Of a stretch of DNA of 64,000 nucleotides, positions 34,706 to 42,863 are shown piece after piece (positions within the stretch are counted from its first letter, which is position 1; each line of letters starts with the position of its first letter). The stretch is from positions 466,533-530,532 of the forward strand of contig NZ_PJIQ01000001.1 of NCBI RefSeq assembly GCF_002929745.1, in the 5' to 3' direction. Source of the DNA: Arthrobacter sp. B1805 (GTDB lineage Bacteria > Actinomycetota > Actinomycetes > Actinomycetales > Micrococcaceae). The position numbers and the translations under genes were made by a program. The notes beneath the pieces are model-generated. The model did not search any database and was not told the origin of the DNA. It worked only from the letters and a program-made list of their open reading frames with translations.

Positions 34706-35835
34706 TGGCCGTTGTCCTCGCCCCCTCGACCAAGCGGCGCAGCGCCTTCAACAGCCTCACGGTGCGCGATGTGCGCCGCCTCACGGAGGACGCCGTCGAG
34801 GTCACGCTCGCCGTCCCGCCGGAACTGCAGGACAGGTACGAGTACCTGCCGGGGCAGTACGTCGCACTGCGTACGACGCTCCTCGTCGACGGCGAACCGA
34901 GGGAGGTGCGCCGCAGTTACTCGATCTGCGCCGATCCCCACCCGGGCGAATTGCGGGTCGCCGTCAAGCGGGATCTCGGCGGGATCTTCTCGACCTGGGC
35001 GAACGAATCCCTCAAGGCAGGCGACACGCTCGACGTCATGAGCCCGCTCGGGCAGTTCACCCCACGTACGGAGCCGGGGGACCGCGCCGTATCACTCGTC
35101 GCCGTCGCAGCCGGTTCCGGCATCACGCCCGTGATGTCGATCGCTCGCTCCATGCTCGCCAGCGGCCCGAACGTCCGTTTCGACCTCATCTACGCGAACC
35201 GGGCGGCGATGGACGTCATGTTCCTCGAGGAACTGGCGGACCTGAAGGACCGGTACCCCTCCCGTTTCGCGCTCCACCACGTGCTCTCCCGGGAGCAGCG
35301 CATCTCGCCGCTGCTGTCGGGCAGGATCGACGCCGAGAAGCTGGAGAAACTGCTCGGGACCGTGATCGCCGCCGAGCAGGTCGACGAGTGGTTTCTATGC
35401 GGGCCGTTCGAGCTCGTCCAGCTGTGCCGCGACTCCCTCGCCGCCCGGGGTGTCCCGGCAGGGACGGTGCGCTTCGAGCTGTTCACGACGGGCGAGCCCA
35501 GCCGCCCCGAGGGGAACACCGGGCGGCCCGTGGTGCCCTCGGACAGCGGTGGGAACTACAGCATCTCGTTCACCCTCGACGGACTCAGGGGCTCCGTGCA
35601 GAGCCCTACCCACGCGCGTGAATCCATACTGAATGCGGCACTGAGGGTCCGCCCCGACGTCCCGTTCGCCTGCGCCGGAGGCGTCTGTGGAACCTGTCGG
35701 GCGAAGATCGTCGAGGGAAGCGTCGCCATGACGGAGAACTACGCCCTCGAGCCCGACGAAGTGGCTGCCGGTTACGTCCTCACCTGCCAGGCCCATCCGA
35801 CGAGCGACGCCGTCTCCGTCGACTACGACGTCTAG
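34705..35835 (+). CDS. paaE: 1,2-phenylacetyl-CoA epoxidase reductase subunit PaaE
   Basis: A 376-residue electron-transfer subunit. An N-terminal ferredoxin-NADP reductase-like module has YLPGQYVALR, RRSYSICADP (flavin) and VAAGSGITPVMSIA (NADPH); the C-terminal plant-type [2Fe-2S] domain has CAGGVCGTCRAKIVEG and the last cysteine in VLTCQAHP. It passes electrons from NADPH to the PaaA diiron site. Confidence 0.96.
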   Translation: MAVVLAPSTKRRSAFNSLTVRDVRRLTEDAVEVTLAVPPELQDRYEYLPGQYVALRTTLLVDGEPREVRRSYSICADPHPGELRVAVKRDLGGIFSTWANESLKAGDTLDVMSPLGQFTPRTEPGDRAVSLVAVAAGSGITPVMSIARSMLASGPNVRFDLIYANRAAMDVMFLEELADLKDRYPSRFALHHVLSREQRISPLLSGRIDAEKLEKLLGTVIAAEQVDEWFLCGPFELVQLCRDSLAARGVPAGTVRFELFTTGEPSRPEGNTGRPVVPSDSGGNYSISFTLDGLRGSVQSPTHARESILNAALRVRPDVPFACAGGVCGTCRAKIVEGSVAMTENYALEPDEVAAGYVLTCQAHPTSDAVSVDYDV

Positions 35836-35843
35836 GAGCTCCC

Positions 35844-36668
35844 ATGACCGCTGATTCGGTACCGACACCGCACGACGGCCACGAAGGCATGGTCCGCCTC
35901 ACCATCGCGGACGGGATCGCGGAGGTCGTGCTCGATGCCCCCTACAGGCTCAACGCCGTGGACGAACAGGCGCTGGAGGACCTATCCACGGCGTACGACG
36001 CCGCGGCCGACGGCGTCCGCGACGGCACTGTGCGGGCGCTGGTGCTGCGCGGGGAGGGGCGCGCGTTCTGCGCCGGCAGGAATCTCGGCTCCATCGAGCC
36101 CGGCTCCGACGACGCGTACGGCTTCCTGGCCGCCGCGCTCACGCCGCTACTACGGAAGATGGCCGCATTCCCGGCCCCGACCTTCGCCGCGGCGCAGGGG
36201 GCGTGCCTCGGCGTCGGGCTGGGCCTGCTGATGGCGACCGATGTGGTCTATGTCGCGTCGGACGCGAAGATCGGTTCCCCGTTCGCCAACCTCGGGCTCA
36301 TCCTCGATTCGGGCGGGCACTGGCTGTTCACCGAGCGGCTCGGACCGCACCGGGCCCTCGACCTCATGTACACGGGGGACCTCATGAGCGGAGCGGAGGC
36401 TGTGGCCGGAGGACTCTTCAGCCGGGCCGTTCCAGCGGGCGAACTGCTCGCGCTGGCACGTGCAAAGGCGGCTCGGGCCGCCGGTGGTCCGCTGCAGGCG
36501 CTCGTCGCCTCGAAGCAGCTCGTCGGCCGCATCCGCGACGAGCGCCTCGGGCTGTGGCAGGCCATCAGTGCCGAGAACGATGCCCAGGGCACCCTCGGCG
36601 CCTCGGAGGACTACCGTGAGGGCCTCGAGGCGTTCAGGGAGAAGCGGGCGCCGCGCTTCGGCGTCTAG
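35844..36668 (+). CDS. paaG: Ring 1,2-epoxyphenylacetyl-CoA isomerase PaaG
   Basis: A 274-residue crotonase-family protein. The loop GRAFCAGRNLGSIE forms the oxyanion hole, and FANLGLILDSGGHWLFTERLG carries the DSGG aspartate characteristic of PaaG rather than an enoyl-CoA hydratase glutamate. It converts the unstable epoxide to the oxepin-CoA that PaaZ opens. AGGAG precedes the ATG nine bases after paaE. It is the last gene of the operon. Confidence 0.88.
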   Translation: MTADSVPTPHDGHEGMVRLTIADGIAEVVLDAPYRLNAVDEQALEDLSTAYDAAADGVRDGTVRALVLRGEGRAFCAGRNLGSIEPGSDDAYGFLAAALTPLLRKMAAFPAPTFAAAQGACLGVGLGLLMATDVVYVASDAKIGSPFANLGLILDSGGHWLFTERLGPHRALDLMYTGDLMSGAEAVAGGLFSRAVPAGELLALARAKAARAAGGPLQALVASKQLVGRIRDERLGLWQAISAENDAQGTLGASEDYREGLEAFREKRAPRFGV

Positions 36669-36689
36669 TGCCCAACCTGCGGCGCGCGC

Positions 36690-37283
36690 TCAGCTCGCTG
36701 CCAGGACCGTGGCGCCGCGCATCGCCTGCGCCAGTTCCGCGGCAGCTCGCCTCGCCCGCTCGTGCAGAGCCTGCGAGGAGTCTGCGCTTGCCCAGTCCGA
36801 CGACGTCGCGAACACGGTTGTCGGGACCACGGCCGCCCTCAGGTAGGAGAACAGGGGGCGCAGGGCGTATTCGAGCACCAGGGCGTGCCGGGGCGTGCTG
36901 CCGGTCGCGCCGATGATCATCGGGGTGTTCGTGATGGCCGTCGCGTGCAGCAGATCGAAGAAGGCCTTGAACATGCCGCTGTACGACCCGGCGAACACCG
37001 GTGTCACGACGATCAGGGCGTCGGCCGCCGCTACCTGGTCGAGCGCTACGCGCAGTCGCGGGCTCGTCGGACCGGTGAACGCCGCCGCGATGTCAGCGAA
37101 CACGTCCCGCAGTTCGATGACCACCGGTTCCAGCGGGTCGCCCGACGCCGCGAGTGCGCTTGCCGCCTCCTCCGCGAGGAGGTCTGCCAGCACCCTGCTC
37201 GACGACGGCGTACCCACGCCGGCGGTCACTACCACCAGTCCGGTCCGCGGCTGGTGTACTTCTCCATCTACATACGTTTGCAT
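36690..37283 (-). CDS. CE1759-type NAD(P)H-dependent FMN reductase
   Basis: A 197-residue flavodoxin-like reductase of the MsuE/SsuE group. The FMN phosphate loop is GVGTPSSSRVLADLL, and VVTPVFAGSYSGMFKAFFDLL forms the flavin isoalloxazine region. It typically supplies reduced FMN to a two-component monooxygenase, but no luciferase-like partner is in the window. GAGGGG lies five bases before the ATG at 37283. Convergent with paaG, 21 bases away. Confidence 0.82.
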   Translation of the reverse strand: MQTYVDGEVHQPRTGLVVVTAGVGTPSSSRVLADLLAEEAASALAASGDPLEPVVIELRDVFADIAAAFTGPTSPRLRVALDQVAAADALIVVTPVFAGSYSGMFKAFFDLLHATAITNTPMIIGATGSTPRHALVLEYALRPLFSYLRAAVVPTTVFATSSDWASADSSQALHERARRAAAELAQAMRGATVLAAS

Positions 37284-37330
37284 GTACCCCTCAACAGCTG
37301 CACGGCCGGCGCCATTCCCGGCCGTCGAGG

Positions 37331-37711
37331 TCACGGAGCGGGGATGATGTACAGCTCCGCGATGGCCTGCTCGAAATAGTCGGGATCCGCCGCGACGACG
37401 GATTGCGGGCAGGTGATGATCGTGCTCACGACACCCGTGCTGGCAGGCATGGCGCGCGTGGCGACGAACCTGACGCTGTCCTCGCCGTCCGAAGTCACTC
37501 CGGGAAGCACGGTCGTCGCGAGGTCCAGCGTAGGGCCACCCGCGAAGTTGATGCTCACCGGCACGGAGCCGGCCGTGCCCTCTGCGGTGCCACCCTCGAG
37601 GTCGGCCAGGAACTCCAGCAGGTAGGTCATGTAGCTCCGGGTCGCCGCCGCGTCGCTTGACAGGTCGTCATCGCCCTCGAGCGGTGGCATGTACGCCTGC
37701 TCGAGCAGCAT
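37331..37711 (-). CDS. Unknown ORF, probably beheaded
   Basis: A 126-residue acidic protein with no recognised family (MLLEQAYMPPLEGDDDLSSD to the end AELYIIPAP). The frame remains open 33 further codons upstream, including GAEGTFILLNANSCD, which looks like authentic protein, but contains no usable start codon and runs straight back to the stop codon of the Lrp-type gene in the same frame. The natural N-terminus, perhaps with an export signal, therefore seems missing. No ribosome binding site precedes the ATG at 37711. Confidence 0.5.
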   Translation of the reverse strand: MLLEQAYMPPLEGDDDLSSDAAATRSYMTYLLEFLADLEGGTAEGTAGSVPVSINFAGGPTLDLATTVLPGVTSDGEDSVRFVATRAMPASTGVVSTIITCPQSVVAADPDYFEQAIAELYIIPAP

Positions 37712-37810
37712 GTCGCAGCTGTTCGCGTTGAGGAGGATGAACGTGCCCTCCGCACCGCCGCGGGGTCGGCACGATGGGGAGGACTGCCCGCCGCTGCCCG
37801 CCGAAGCGCG

Positions 37811-38254
37811 TCAGCGCGTATCGAGGTCCTCGAAGACGAGGAATGTCTGCGTATCGAGGACGCCCGGCATCGACTGCAGCTGGTCGAAGATGACGCGTCG
37901 CAACCCCACATTGTCCTCTGCTCGCACCAGGAGGATGACGTCGAAGTCGCCTCCGACCAGAGCGATGTGGTGGATCTCCGGAACTCGCCGCAGGGCTTCG
38001 CGCAGTTCGCGCCAGGAGTGTTGACGCACCTTGAGCGTCACATAGGCCGAGGAGCGCAGTCCCGCCTTCGCGGGATCGATGATCGCCGTGAACCGCGTCA
38101 GCACACCGTCCTCCGTCAGCCTGGCGATGCGCGAGTAGGCGTGGGCGCGGGAGATGTGGACGCGCTCCGCGACCGAGGTCACCGACTGCCGGCCGTCGCG
38201 CGTGAGTTCGGCGAGGATCTTGCGGTCCACGTCGTCGAGGACTCCATCCACCAT
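37811..38254 (-). CDS. Lrp/AsnC-family regulator (BkdR-like)
   Basis: A 147-residue feast/famine regulator with helix-turn-helix RQSVTSVAERVHISRAHAYS, RIARLTEDGVLTRFTAIID and a C-terminal RAM effector domain (ALVGGDFDVILLVRAEDN). Divergent from the branched-chain 2-oxoacid dehydrogenase genes, the usual place of their Lrp-type activator/repressor. AAGGAG lies upstream of the ATG at 38254. The stop codon TGA is followed by C and by an open frame in phase. Confidence 0.88.
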   Translation of the reverse strand: MVDGVLDDVDRKILAELTRDGRQSVTSVAERVHISRAHAYSRIARLTEDGVLTRFTAIIDPAKAGLRSSAYVTLKVRQHSWRELREALRRVPEIHHIALVGGDFDVILLVRAEDNVGLRRVIFDQLQSMPGVLDTQTFLVFEDLDTR

Positions 38255-38461
38255 GCGTGCACGCTCCTTCGCGTAATGCAGGTCACATGAACAATTCGTC
38301 CACACGATACCCCTCGTCGAGCACGATCATCCACACTTCCGGCAGCTCATGGATACAAAAGCAGGGCGCTGACCATACTGGACCAACACAGCATCCAGCG
38401 TCGGAGCTACTGCCGGCGCCGTTGAACGAGTGCCGCTCCGGCGGCCGGTGATGGAGGCGGG

Positions 38462-39676
38462 ATGAGTACGGCAATCAATGGCGGTCGCGGCAGCATGATG
38501 GGCGGAGCGTCGGGCGGAACGCCGCCGGCGGGAGCCGGCGCCCTGCTTCCTTCCGCGGAGCCCGTACAGCTGGTGGGCCCGGACGGGCAGCATGTCCATG
38601 ACGATCGATATCCCCTTCCGGACGGTGAGCAGCTGCTGCGCGCGTACGGGTGCCTCGTCGCCGGCCGCCGGATCAACGACCAGGCGAATGCGCTCGTGCG
38701 GCAGGGGCGCATGGCGGTGTATCCGTCGTCGCACGGGCAGGAGGCGTGCCAGGTCGCCGCAGCCCTCGTCCTCGGGGACGAGGACTGGCTGTTCCCGACA
38801 TACCGCGATACGGTCGCGGTCATCACGAAGGGTGTGGACCCGCTCCAGGTCCTCACATTGCTGCGCGGCGATTGGCACGGTGGCTACGATCCGCACGAGC
38901 ACCGCGTGGCGACCCAGGCTACTCCGTTGGCGACGCAGCTGCTGCATGCCGTCGGCGTCGCCCACGCCGCGAAGCTGCGCGGTGAGTCCACGGTGGTCCT
39001 CGCGATGTGCGGCGATGGTGCGACCAGCGAGGGGGACTTCCACGAGGCCCTGAACTTCGCAGCGGTCTTCCACGTGCCGGTGGTCTTCTTCATCCAGAAC
39101 AACGAATTCGCGATCTCCGTGCCCCTCAAGAACCAGACGGTGGCGCCGTCGCTCGCGCATAAGGCCATCGGGTACGGGATGCCCGGCGAACGCGTGGACG
39201 GCAATGACCTCGCCGCTCTGCTGGCCGTGCTGGGAGCAGCCGTGAACCGGGCCCGGGACGGCGGCGGGCCCTCACTGATCGAGGCGCACACCTACCGGAT
39301 GCAGGCACACACCAACGCGGACGACGCGACGCGCTACCGCTCGGCCGACGACGTCGAGCGCTGGGTGCCCAGGGATCCGATCCTGCGCATGCGCACCTAC
39401 CTGCGGGCGCTGACCCTGCTGGGTGACGTGGGCGAGCGCGCCTTCGCCGACGAGGCCGATGCGATAGCCACCGCGATCCGCAAGGGACTCAACACGGAGG
39501 TCGAGGTGAATCCGGCAGAGCTCTTCGAGTACGTCTACACGGAGAAGACGACGCAGTTGCGTGAGCAGGCCCAGCAACTGCGTGAGGAACTGGCGCGGGA
39601 TGCTGCAGCCGATGCAGCCTCCGTCGACTCAGCCTCCGACGACGTCGAGCACCAGGGCAAAGGGGACCAGCGATGA
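38462..39676 (+). CDS. bkdA: 2-oxoacid dehydrogenase E1 alpha subunit (branched-chain type)
   Basis: A 404-residue thiamine-diphosphate subunit. The ThDP motif is MCGDGATSEGDFHEALNFAA ending VFFIQNN; HGQEACQVAAALVL and HTYRMQAHTNADDATRYR (phosphorylation-loop region) are typical of BCKDH/acetoin-type E1 alpha. The first ~45 residues are Gly/Ala-rich. GGAGGCGGG precedes the ATG. With E1 beta it decarboxylates branched-chain keto acids and acylates the E2 lipoyl group. It overlaps E1 beta by four bases. Confidence 0.9.
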   Translation: MSTAINGGRGSMMGGASGGTPPAGAGALLPSAEPVQLVGPDGQHVHDDRYPLPDGEQLLRAYGCLVAGRRINDQANALVRQGRMAVYPSSHGQEACQVAAALVLGDEDWLFPTYRDTVAVITKGVDPLQVLTLLRGDWHGGYDPHEHRVATQATPLATQLLHAVGVAHAAKLRGESTVVLAMCGDGATSEGDFHEALNFAAVFHVPVVFFIQNNEFAISVPLKNQTVAPSLAHKAIGYGMPGERVDGNDLAALLAVLGAAVNRARDGGGPSLIEAHTYRMQAHTNADDATRYRSADDVERWVPRDPILRMRTYLRALTLLGDVGERAFADEADAIATAIRKGLNTEVEVNPAELFEYVYTEKTTQLREQAQQLREELARDAAADAASVDSASDDVEHQGKGDQR

Positions 39677-40749
39677 CGCAGACGACGGAAGCACCAGCCG
39701 CCCGCCTCACCCACCAGCCGGAGGCCGTTGCGGCACCCCCGGCGCGAGCCACCGCTACCTTCGCGAAGGCACTCAACGCCGCACTGGCAGACACCATGGC
39801 GGCGGATCCCGGCGTCCTGATGTTCGGTGAGGACGTCGGCAGGCTCGGCGGGGTCTTCCGGATCACCGACGGCCTGACCGCCAGGTTCGGGGAGGAGCGC
39901 TGCTTCGACACCCCGCTCGCCGAGGCGGGCATCATGGGCATGGCGGTCGGCATGGCGATGAACGGCATGAAGCCTGTCGTCGAGATGCAGTTCGACGCCT
40001 TCGCCTACCCGGCCTTCGAGCAGATCGTCAGTCACGTCGCCAAGATGCCGAACCGCACGAAGGGCGCAGTGCGTCTGCCGATCGTCATCCGCATCCCGTA
40101 CGCGGGCGGGATCGGCGGCGTCGAACACCATTGCGATTCCTCCGAGGCCTACTACGCGCACACGCCGGGACTCACGGTGTTGGCTCCCGCCACGGTCCGC
40201 GACGCCTACTTCATGCTGCGCGAGGCCATCGCCTTCCCGGACCCGGTGGTGTTCCTCGAGCCGAAGAAGCTCTACTGGTCCAAGGAGGAGGTGGATCTCG
40301 CCGAACTTCGCAGGACCTTCGAGGACGGACAGGCGCCGCGCCGCATCGGCCGTGCCGTCGTCGCACGCCCCGGCACGGACGCGACGTTGATCAGCTACGG
40401 CCCGTCGGTGCCGACCGCGCTCGCAGCAGCCGCTGCGGCGGAGGAGGAGGGGCGCTCGATCGAGGTCATCGACCTCCGCTCCATCGTCCCGTTCGATGAC
40501 GAGACCGTCTGCGCGAGCGTCCGCAGGACGGGGCGGGCAGTCGTCGTCGCCGAGGCTCCCGGCTTCGCGTCGGTGGCCTCCGAGATCGTGGCGAGGGTCC
40601 AGGAGCGCTGCTTCCACTCGCTCGCCGCACCCGTGCTCCGCGTGACGGGCTTCGACATCCCCTACCCCTCGCCCAAGCTCGAGCACTTCTACCTGCCGAG
40701 CGTCGGCCGGATCCTCGACGCCGTGGACAACCTGCAGTGGGAGGACTGA
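39673..40749 (+). CDS. bkdB: 2-oxoacid dehydrogenase E1 beta subunit (branched-chain type)
   Basis: A 358-residue transketolase-like pyrimidine-binding subunit: MFGEDVGRLGGVFRITDGL, FDTPLAEAGIMGMAVGMAMN, and the C-terminal transketolase domain with LRSIVPFDDETV. An N-terminal Ala/Thr-rich segment of ~30 residues precedes the domain. ATGA overlap with E1 alpha indicates coupled, equimolar synthesis. Confidence 0.9.
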   Translation: MTQTTEAPAARLTHQPEAVAAPPARATATFAKALNAALADTMAADPGVLMFGEDVGRLGGVFRITDGLTARFGEERCFDTPLAEAGIMGMAVGMAMNGMKPVVEMQFDAFAYPAFEQIVSHVAKMPNRTKGAVRLPIVIRIPYAGGIGGVEHHCDSSEAYYAHTPGLTVLAPATVRDAYFMLREAIAFPDPVVFLEPKKLYWSKEEVDLAELRRTFEDGQAPRRIGRAVVARPGTDATLISYGPSVPTALAAAAAAEEEGRSIEVIDLRSIVPFDDETVCASVRRTGRAVVVAEAPGFASVASEIVARVQERCFHSLAAPVLRVTGFDIPYPSPKLEHFYLPSVGRILDAVDNLQWED

Positions 40750-40751
40750 CC

Positions 40752-42275
40752 GTGACCACGCCGACCGTCGCACCGCAGCTGCTGGTCTTCGCCCTGCCCG
40801 ATCTGGGAGAGGGCCTCACCGAGGCGGAGCTGGTCACCTGGCTCGTGGCCGAGGGCGATGCCGTCGCCGTCGACCAGCCGATCGCCGAGGTCGAGACCGC
40901 CAAGTCCGTCGTCGAGGTACCGTCGCCCTTCGCGGGGACCGTGGCCGTCCTGCATGGCAGGCCGGGTGAGGTGCTCGACGTCGGAGCGCCGTTCCTGTCG
41001 GTACGGCCGGAAGGTGCGCGGAACCCTGTGGCCGCGCCGCCCGACGAGGTCGCCGACAGCCGTGGCGCCGCATCAGCGCGTGAGGACGCCGGAGTGCCGA
41101 TCGAGGCGACCCGGGACATCGATGAGGCGGAGGGCGTCGCCACCGGGGGATCCGGGAACGTCCTGATCGGTTACGGGACGCCCGGTGGAGGCATGACCGG
41201 GAGGAAGCGACCGCGCAAGGGTGCTCCGAAGCGCACCGCGACGAGCGCCGGGCCTACGGTCGCGACGAACGCCGTGCCGCAGGATTCGCCCCGGCGTGCA
41301 GGCCTCGCTCCGATCTGCGTCTCTCCGCTGGTCCGTAAACTGGCCCGCGACCACCACGTTCGCCTCGACGCCGTCCGCGGGTCCGGGCAGGCAGGCCTCA
41401 TCCTCCGCCGCGACATCGAGCAGGCGATCGCCGCCCTGTCGGCGGGGCAAACCGACCAGCGTGCCGCCGCCGCCGATGGCTCTGCATCGATGACCGACCA
41501 GCGTGCCGCCGCCACCGATGGCTCCGTCTCGCCGGATGCCGTAGCTTCACGGGACTCCCGCTCGGGCCTCGCGGTGCTGGAAAGGACCCCGCTCCGGGGC
41601 GTGCGGCGGACGATCGCCGATGCAATGTCCCGCAGCCGACGGGAGATTCCCGAGGCGACTGTCTGGGTGGACGTCGATGCCACCGCGCTCGTGGAGCTGC
41701 GCGAGGGCATGAAGCGCCGTACCCCGGACGCGGTCCCGGGAATCCTCGCCTTCGTGGCCCGCTTCGTCGTCGCCGGTCTCGCCCGCTACCCGGAGCTGAA
41801 CAGCAGGATCACCACGGGCGACGACGGGACGCAGGAAATCGTGCGCGTGGACGGTGTCAATCTGGGGATCGCCACGCAGACGGACAGGGGCCTCGTGGTC
41901 CCCGGCATCCGGCGCGCCGACACCCTGTCAGCGCGTGGGCTGGACGCCGAGATCCGTCGCCTCGCGGTCCTGGCCCGCGAGGGGAAGGCGACGCCGTCGG
42001 ACCTCTCCTCCGGCACCTTCACGCTCAACAACTACGGCGTGTTCGGCGTCGACGGCAGTGCCGCGATCATCAACTATCCGGAGTCCGCCATCCTCGGCAT
42101 GGGCCGCATCATCGACCGCCCCTGGGTTGTGGACGGGCAGCTCGCGGTGCGGAAAGTGACGGAGTTGACGCTCGCATTCGATCATCGCGTCTGCGACGGC
42201 GGCACGGCCGGTGGTTTCCTGCGCTTCGTCGCGGACGCGATGGAGAACCCGGGCGGCCTGCTCGCCGACCTGTAG
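40752..42275 (+). CDS. bkdC: Dihydrolipoamide acyltransferase E2 (branched-chain type)
   Basis: A 507-residue E2. A lipoyl domain (residues ~8-82) has the lipoyl-lysine in EVETAKSVVEVPSPF. A peripheral subunit-binding domain (~195-230) begins ICVSPLVRKLARDHHVRLDA. The catalytic domain ends in the active-site motif FDHRVCDGGTAGGF. The linker before the catalytic domain contains a near-exact duplication (DQRAAAADGS and DQRAAATDGS). GGGAGGA precedes the GTG start. No E3 gene follows, so lipoamide dehydrogenase must come from elsewhere. Confidence 0.92.
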   Translation: MTTPTVAPQLLVFALPDLGEGLTEAELVTWLVAEGDAVAVDQPIAEVETAKSVVEVPSPFAGTVAVLHGRPGEVLDVGAPFLSVRPEGARNPVAAPPDEVADSRGAASAREDAGVPIEATRDIDEAEGVATGGSGNVLIGYGTPGGGMTGRKRPRKGAPKRTATSAGPTVATNAVPQDSPRRAGLAPICVSPLVRKLARDHHVRLDAVRGSGQAGLILRRDIEQAIAALSAGQTDQRAAAADGSASMTDQRAAATDGSVSPDAVASRDSRSGLAVLERTPLRGVRRTIADAMSRSRREIPEATVWVDVDATALVELREGMKRRTPDAVPGILAFVARFVVAGLARYPELNSRITTGDDGTQEIVRVDGVNLGIATQTDRGLVVPGIRRADTLSARGLDAEIRRLAVLAREGKATPSDLSSGTFTLNNYGVFGVDGSAAIINYPESAILGMGRIIDRPWVVDGQLAVRKVTELTLAFDHRVCDGGTAGGFLRFVADAMENPGGLLADL

Positions 42276-42421
42276 CGGTCAGCGGGAACCTCCTCATCCG
42301 CACCGTTTCTAATCAGGTGGTTCGCCCTCGCTTCCGACCTCGAGGGCGGTTCGGGTCCGGCGCCGGCGGGGTCGATGCGGGCGTTCCGTCGTCACCGACC
42401 GCCCGCCAGGGAACCGCCGCG

Positions 42422-42704
42422 TCAGCGTTCGGCGTCGGGATCCCCGAGGAGGCCACGCTGGGCACGATCGGCCTCGGGGGACGACCCTTCCGGCAGCGGA
42501 TCGTGGCGGGCGGGACGTCGTCCGGTACATAGTCCTTGAGCCCGAGCGCGACCTCCTCGCGTTCCGTGGCGAGGGCGAGCGCGTCGTCGTCGACGTGGTC
42601 TGGTCGTCCGACTTCCCGTGCGTCTGGCGGGACGGGCGCGGCAGGGCGTCGTTGTCGGGGTTGAGGTCGTCCAGGGTCGGGAACTCTTCATTGATGTCGG
42701 CCAT
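42422..42704 (-). pseudogene. Small acidic protein gene interrupted by two apparent frameshifts
   Basis: Protein-like sequence moves through all three minus-strand frames in order: MADINEEFPTLDDLNPDNDA and about 15 more residues from the ATG at 42704; then VDDDALALATEREEVALGL plus KDYVPDDVPPAT; then DPLPEGSSPEADRAQRGLLG ending DPDAER at the TGA at 42422. Each switch would be repaired by adding one base. The joined product would be ~95 residues, acidic and probably soluble. TGGAG precedes the ATG. It is either a decayed gene or the result of two sequencing/assembly errors. Confidence 0.55.
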
Positions 42705-42851
42705 GACTCCAGCCTGGGAACGGGGACCGGGCAGGTCGATCCGGCAACGCGGTCCTCCGGCGCCTTCCGTTCCGATGACCGGCGACCTATGATCGGCGCC
42801 GCGGGTGCCAGGCAGAATGGGATTCACGATGGCGGGCCACGCCGCAGCCCG

Positions 42852-42857
42852 TAGGGT
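42852..42857 (+). promoter_or_regulatory. -10 hexamer of the leaderless uvrA-like gene
   Basis: TAGGGT, six bases, then GTG at 42864; the same hexamer and spacing as the arsR-type gene at 1508. Confidence 0.55.
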
Positions 42858-42863
42858 TGTCCG

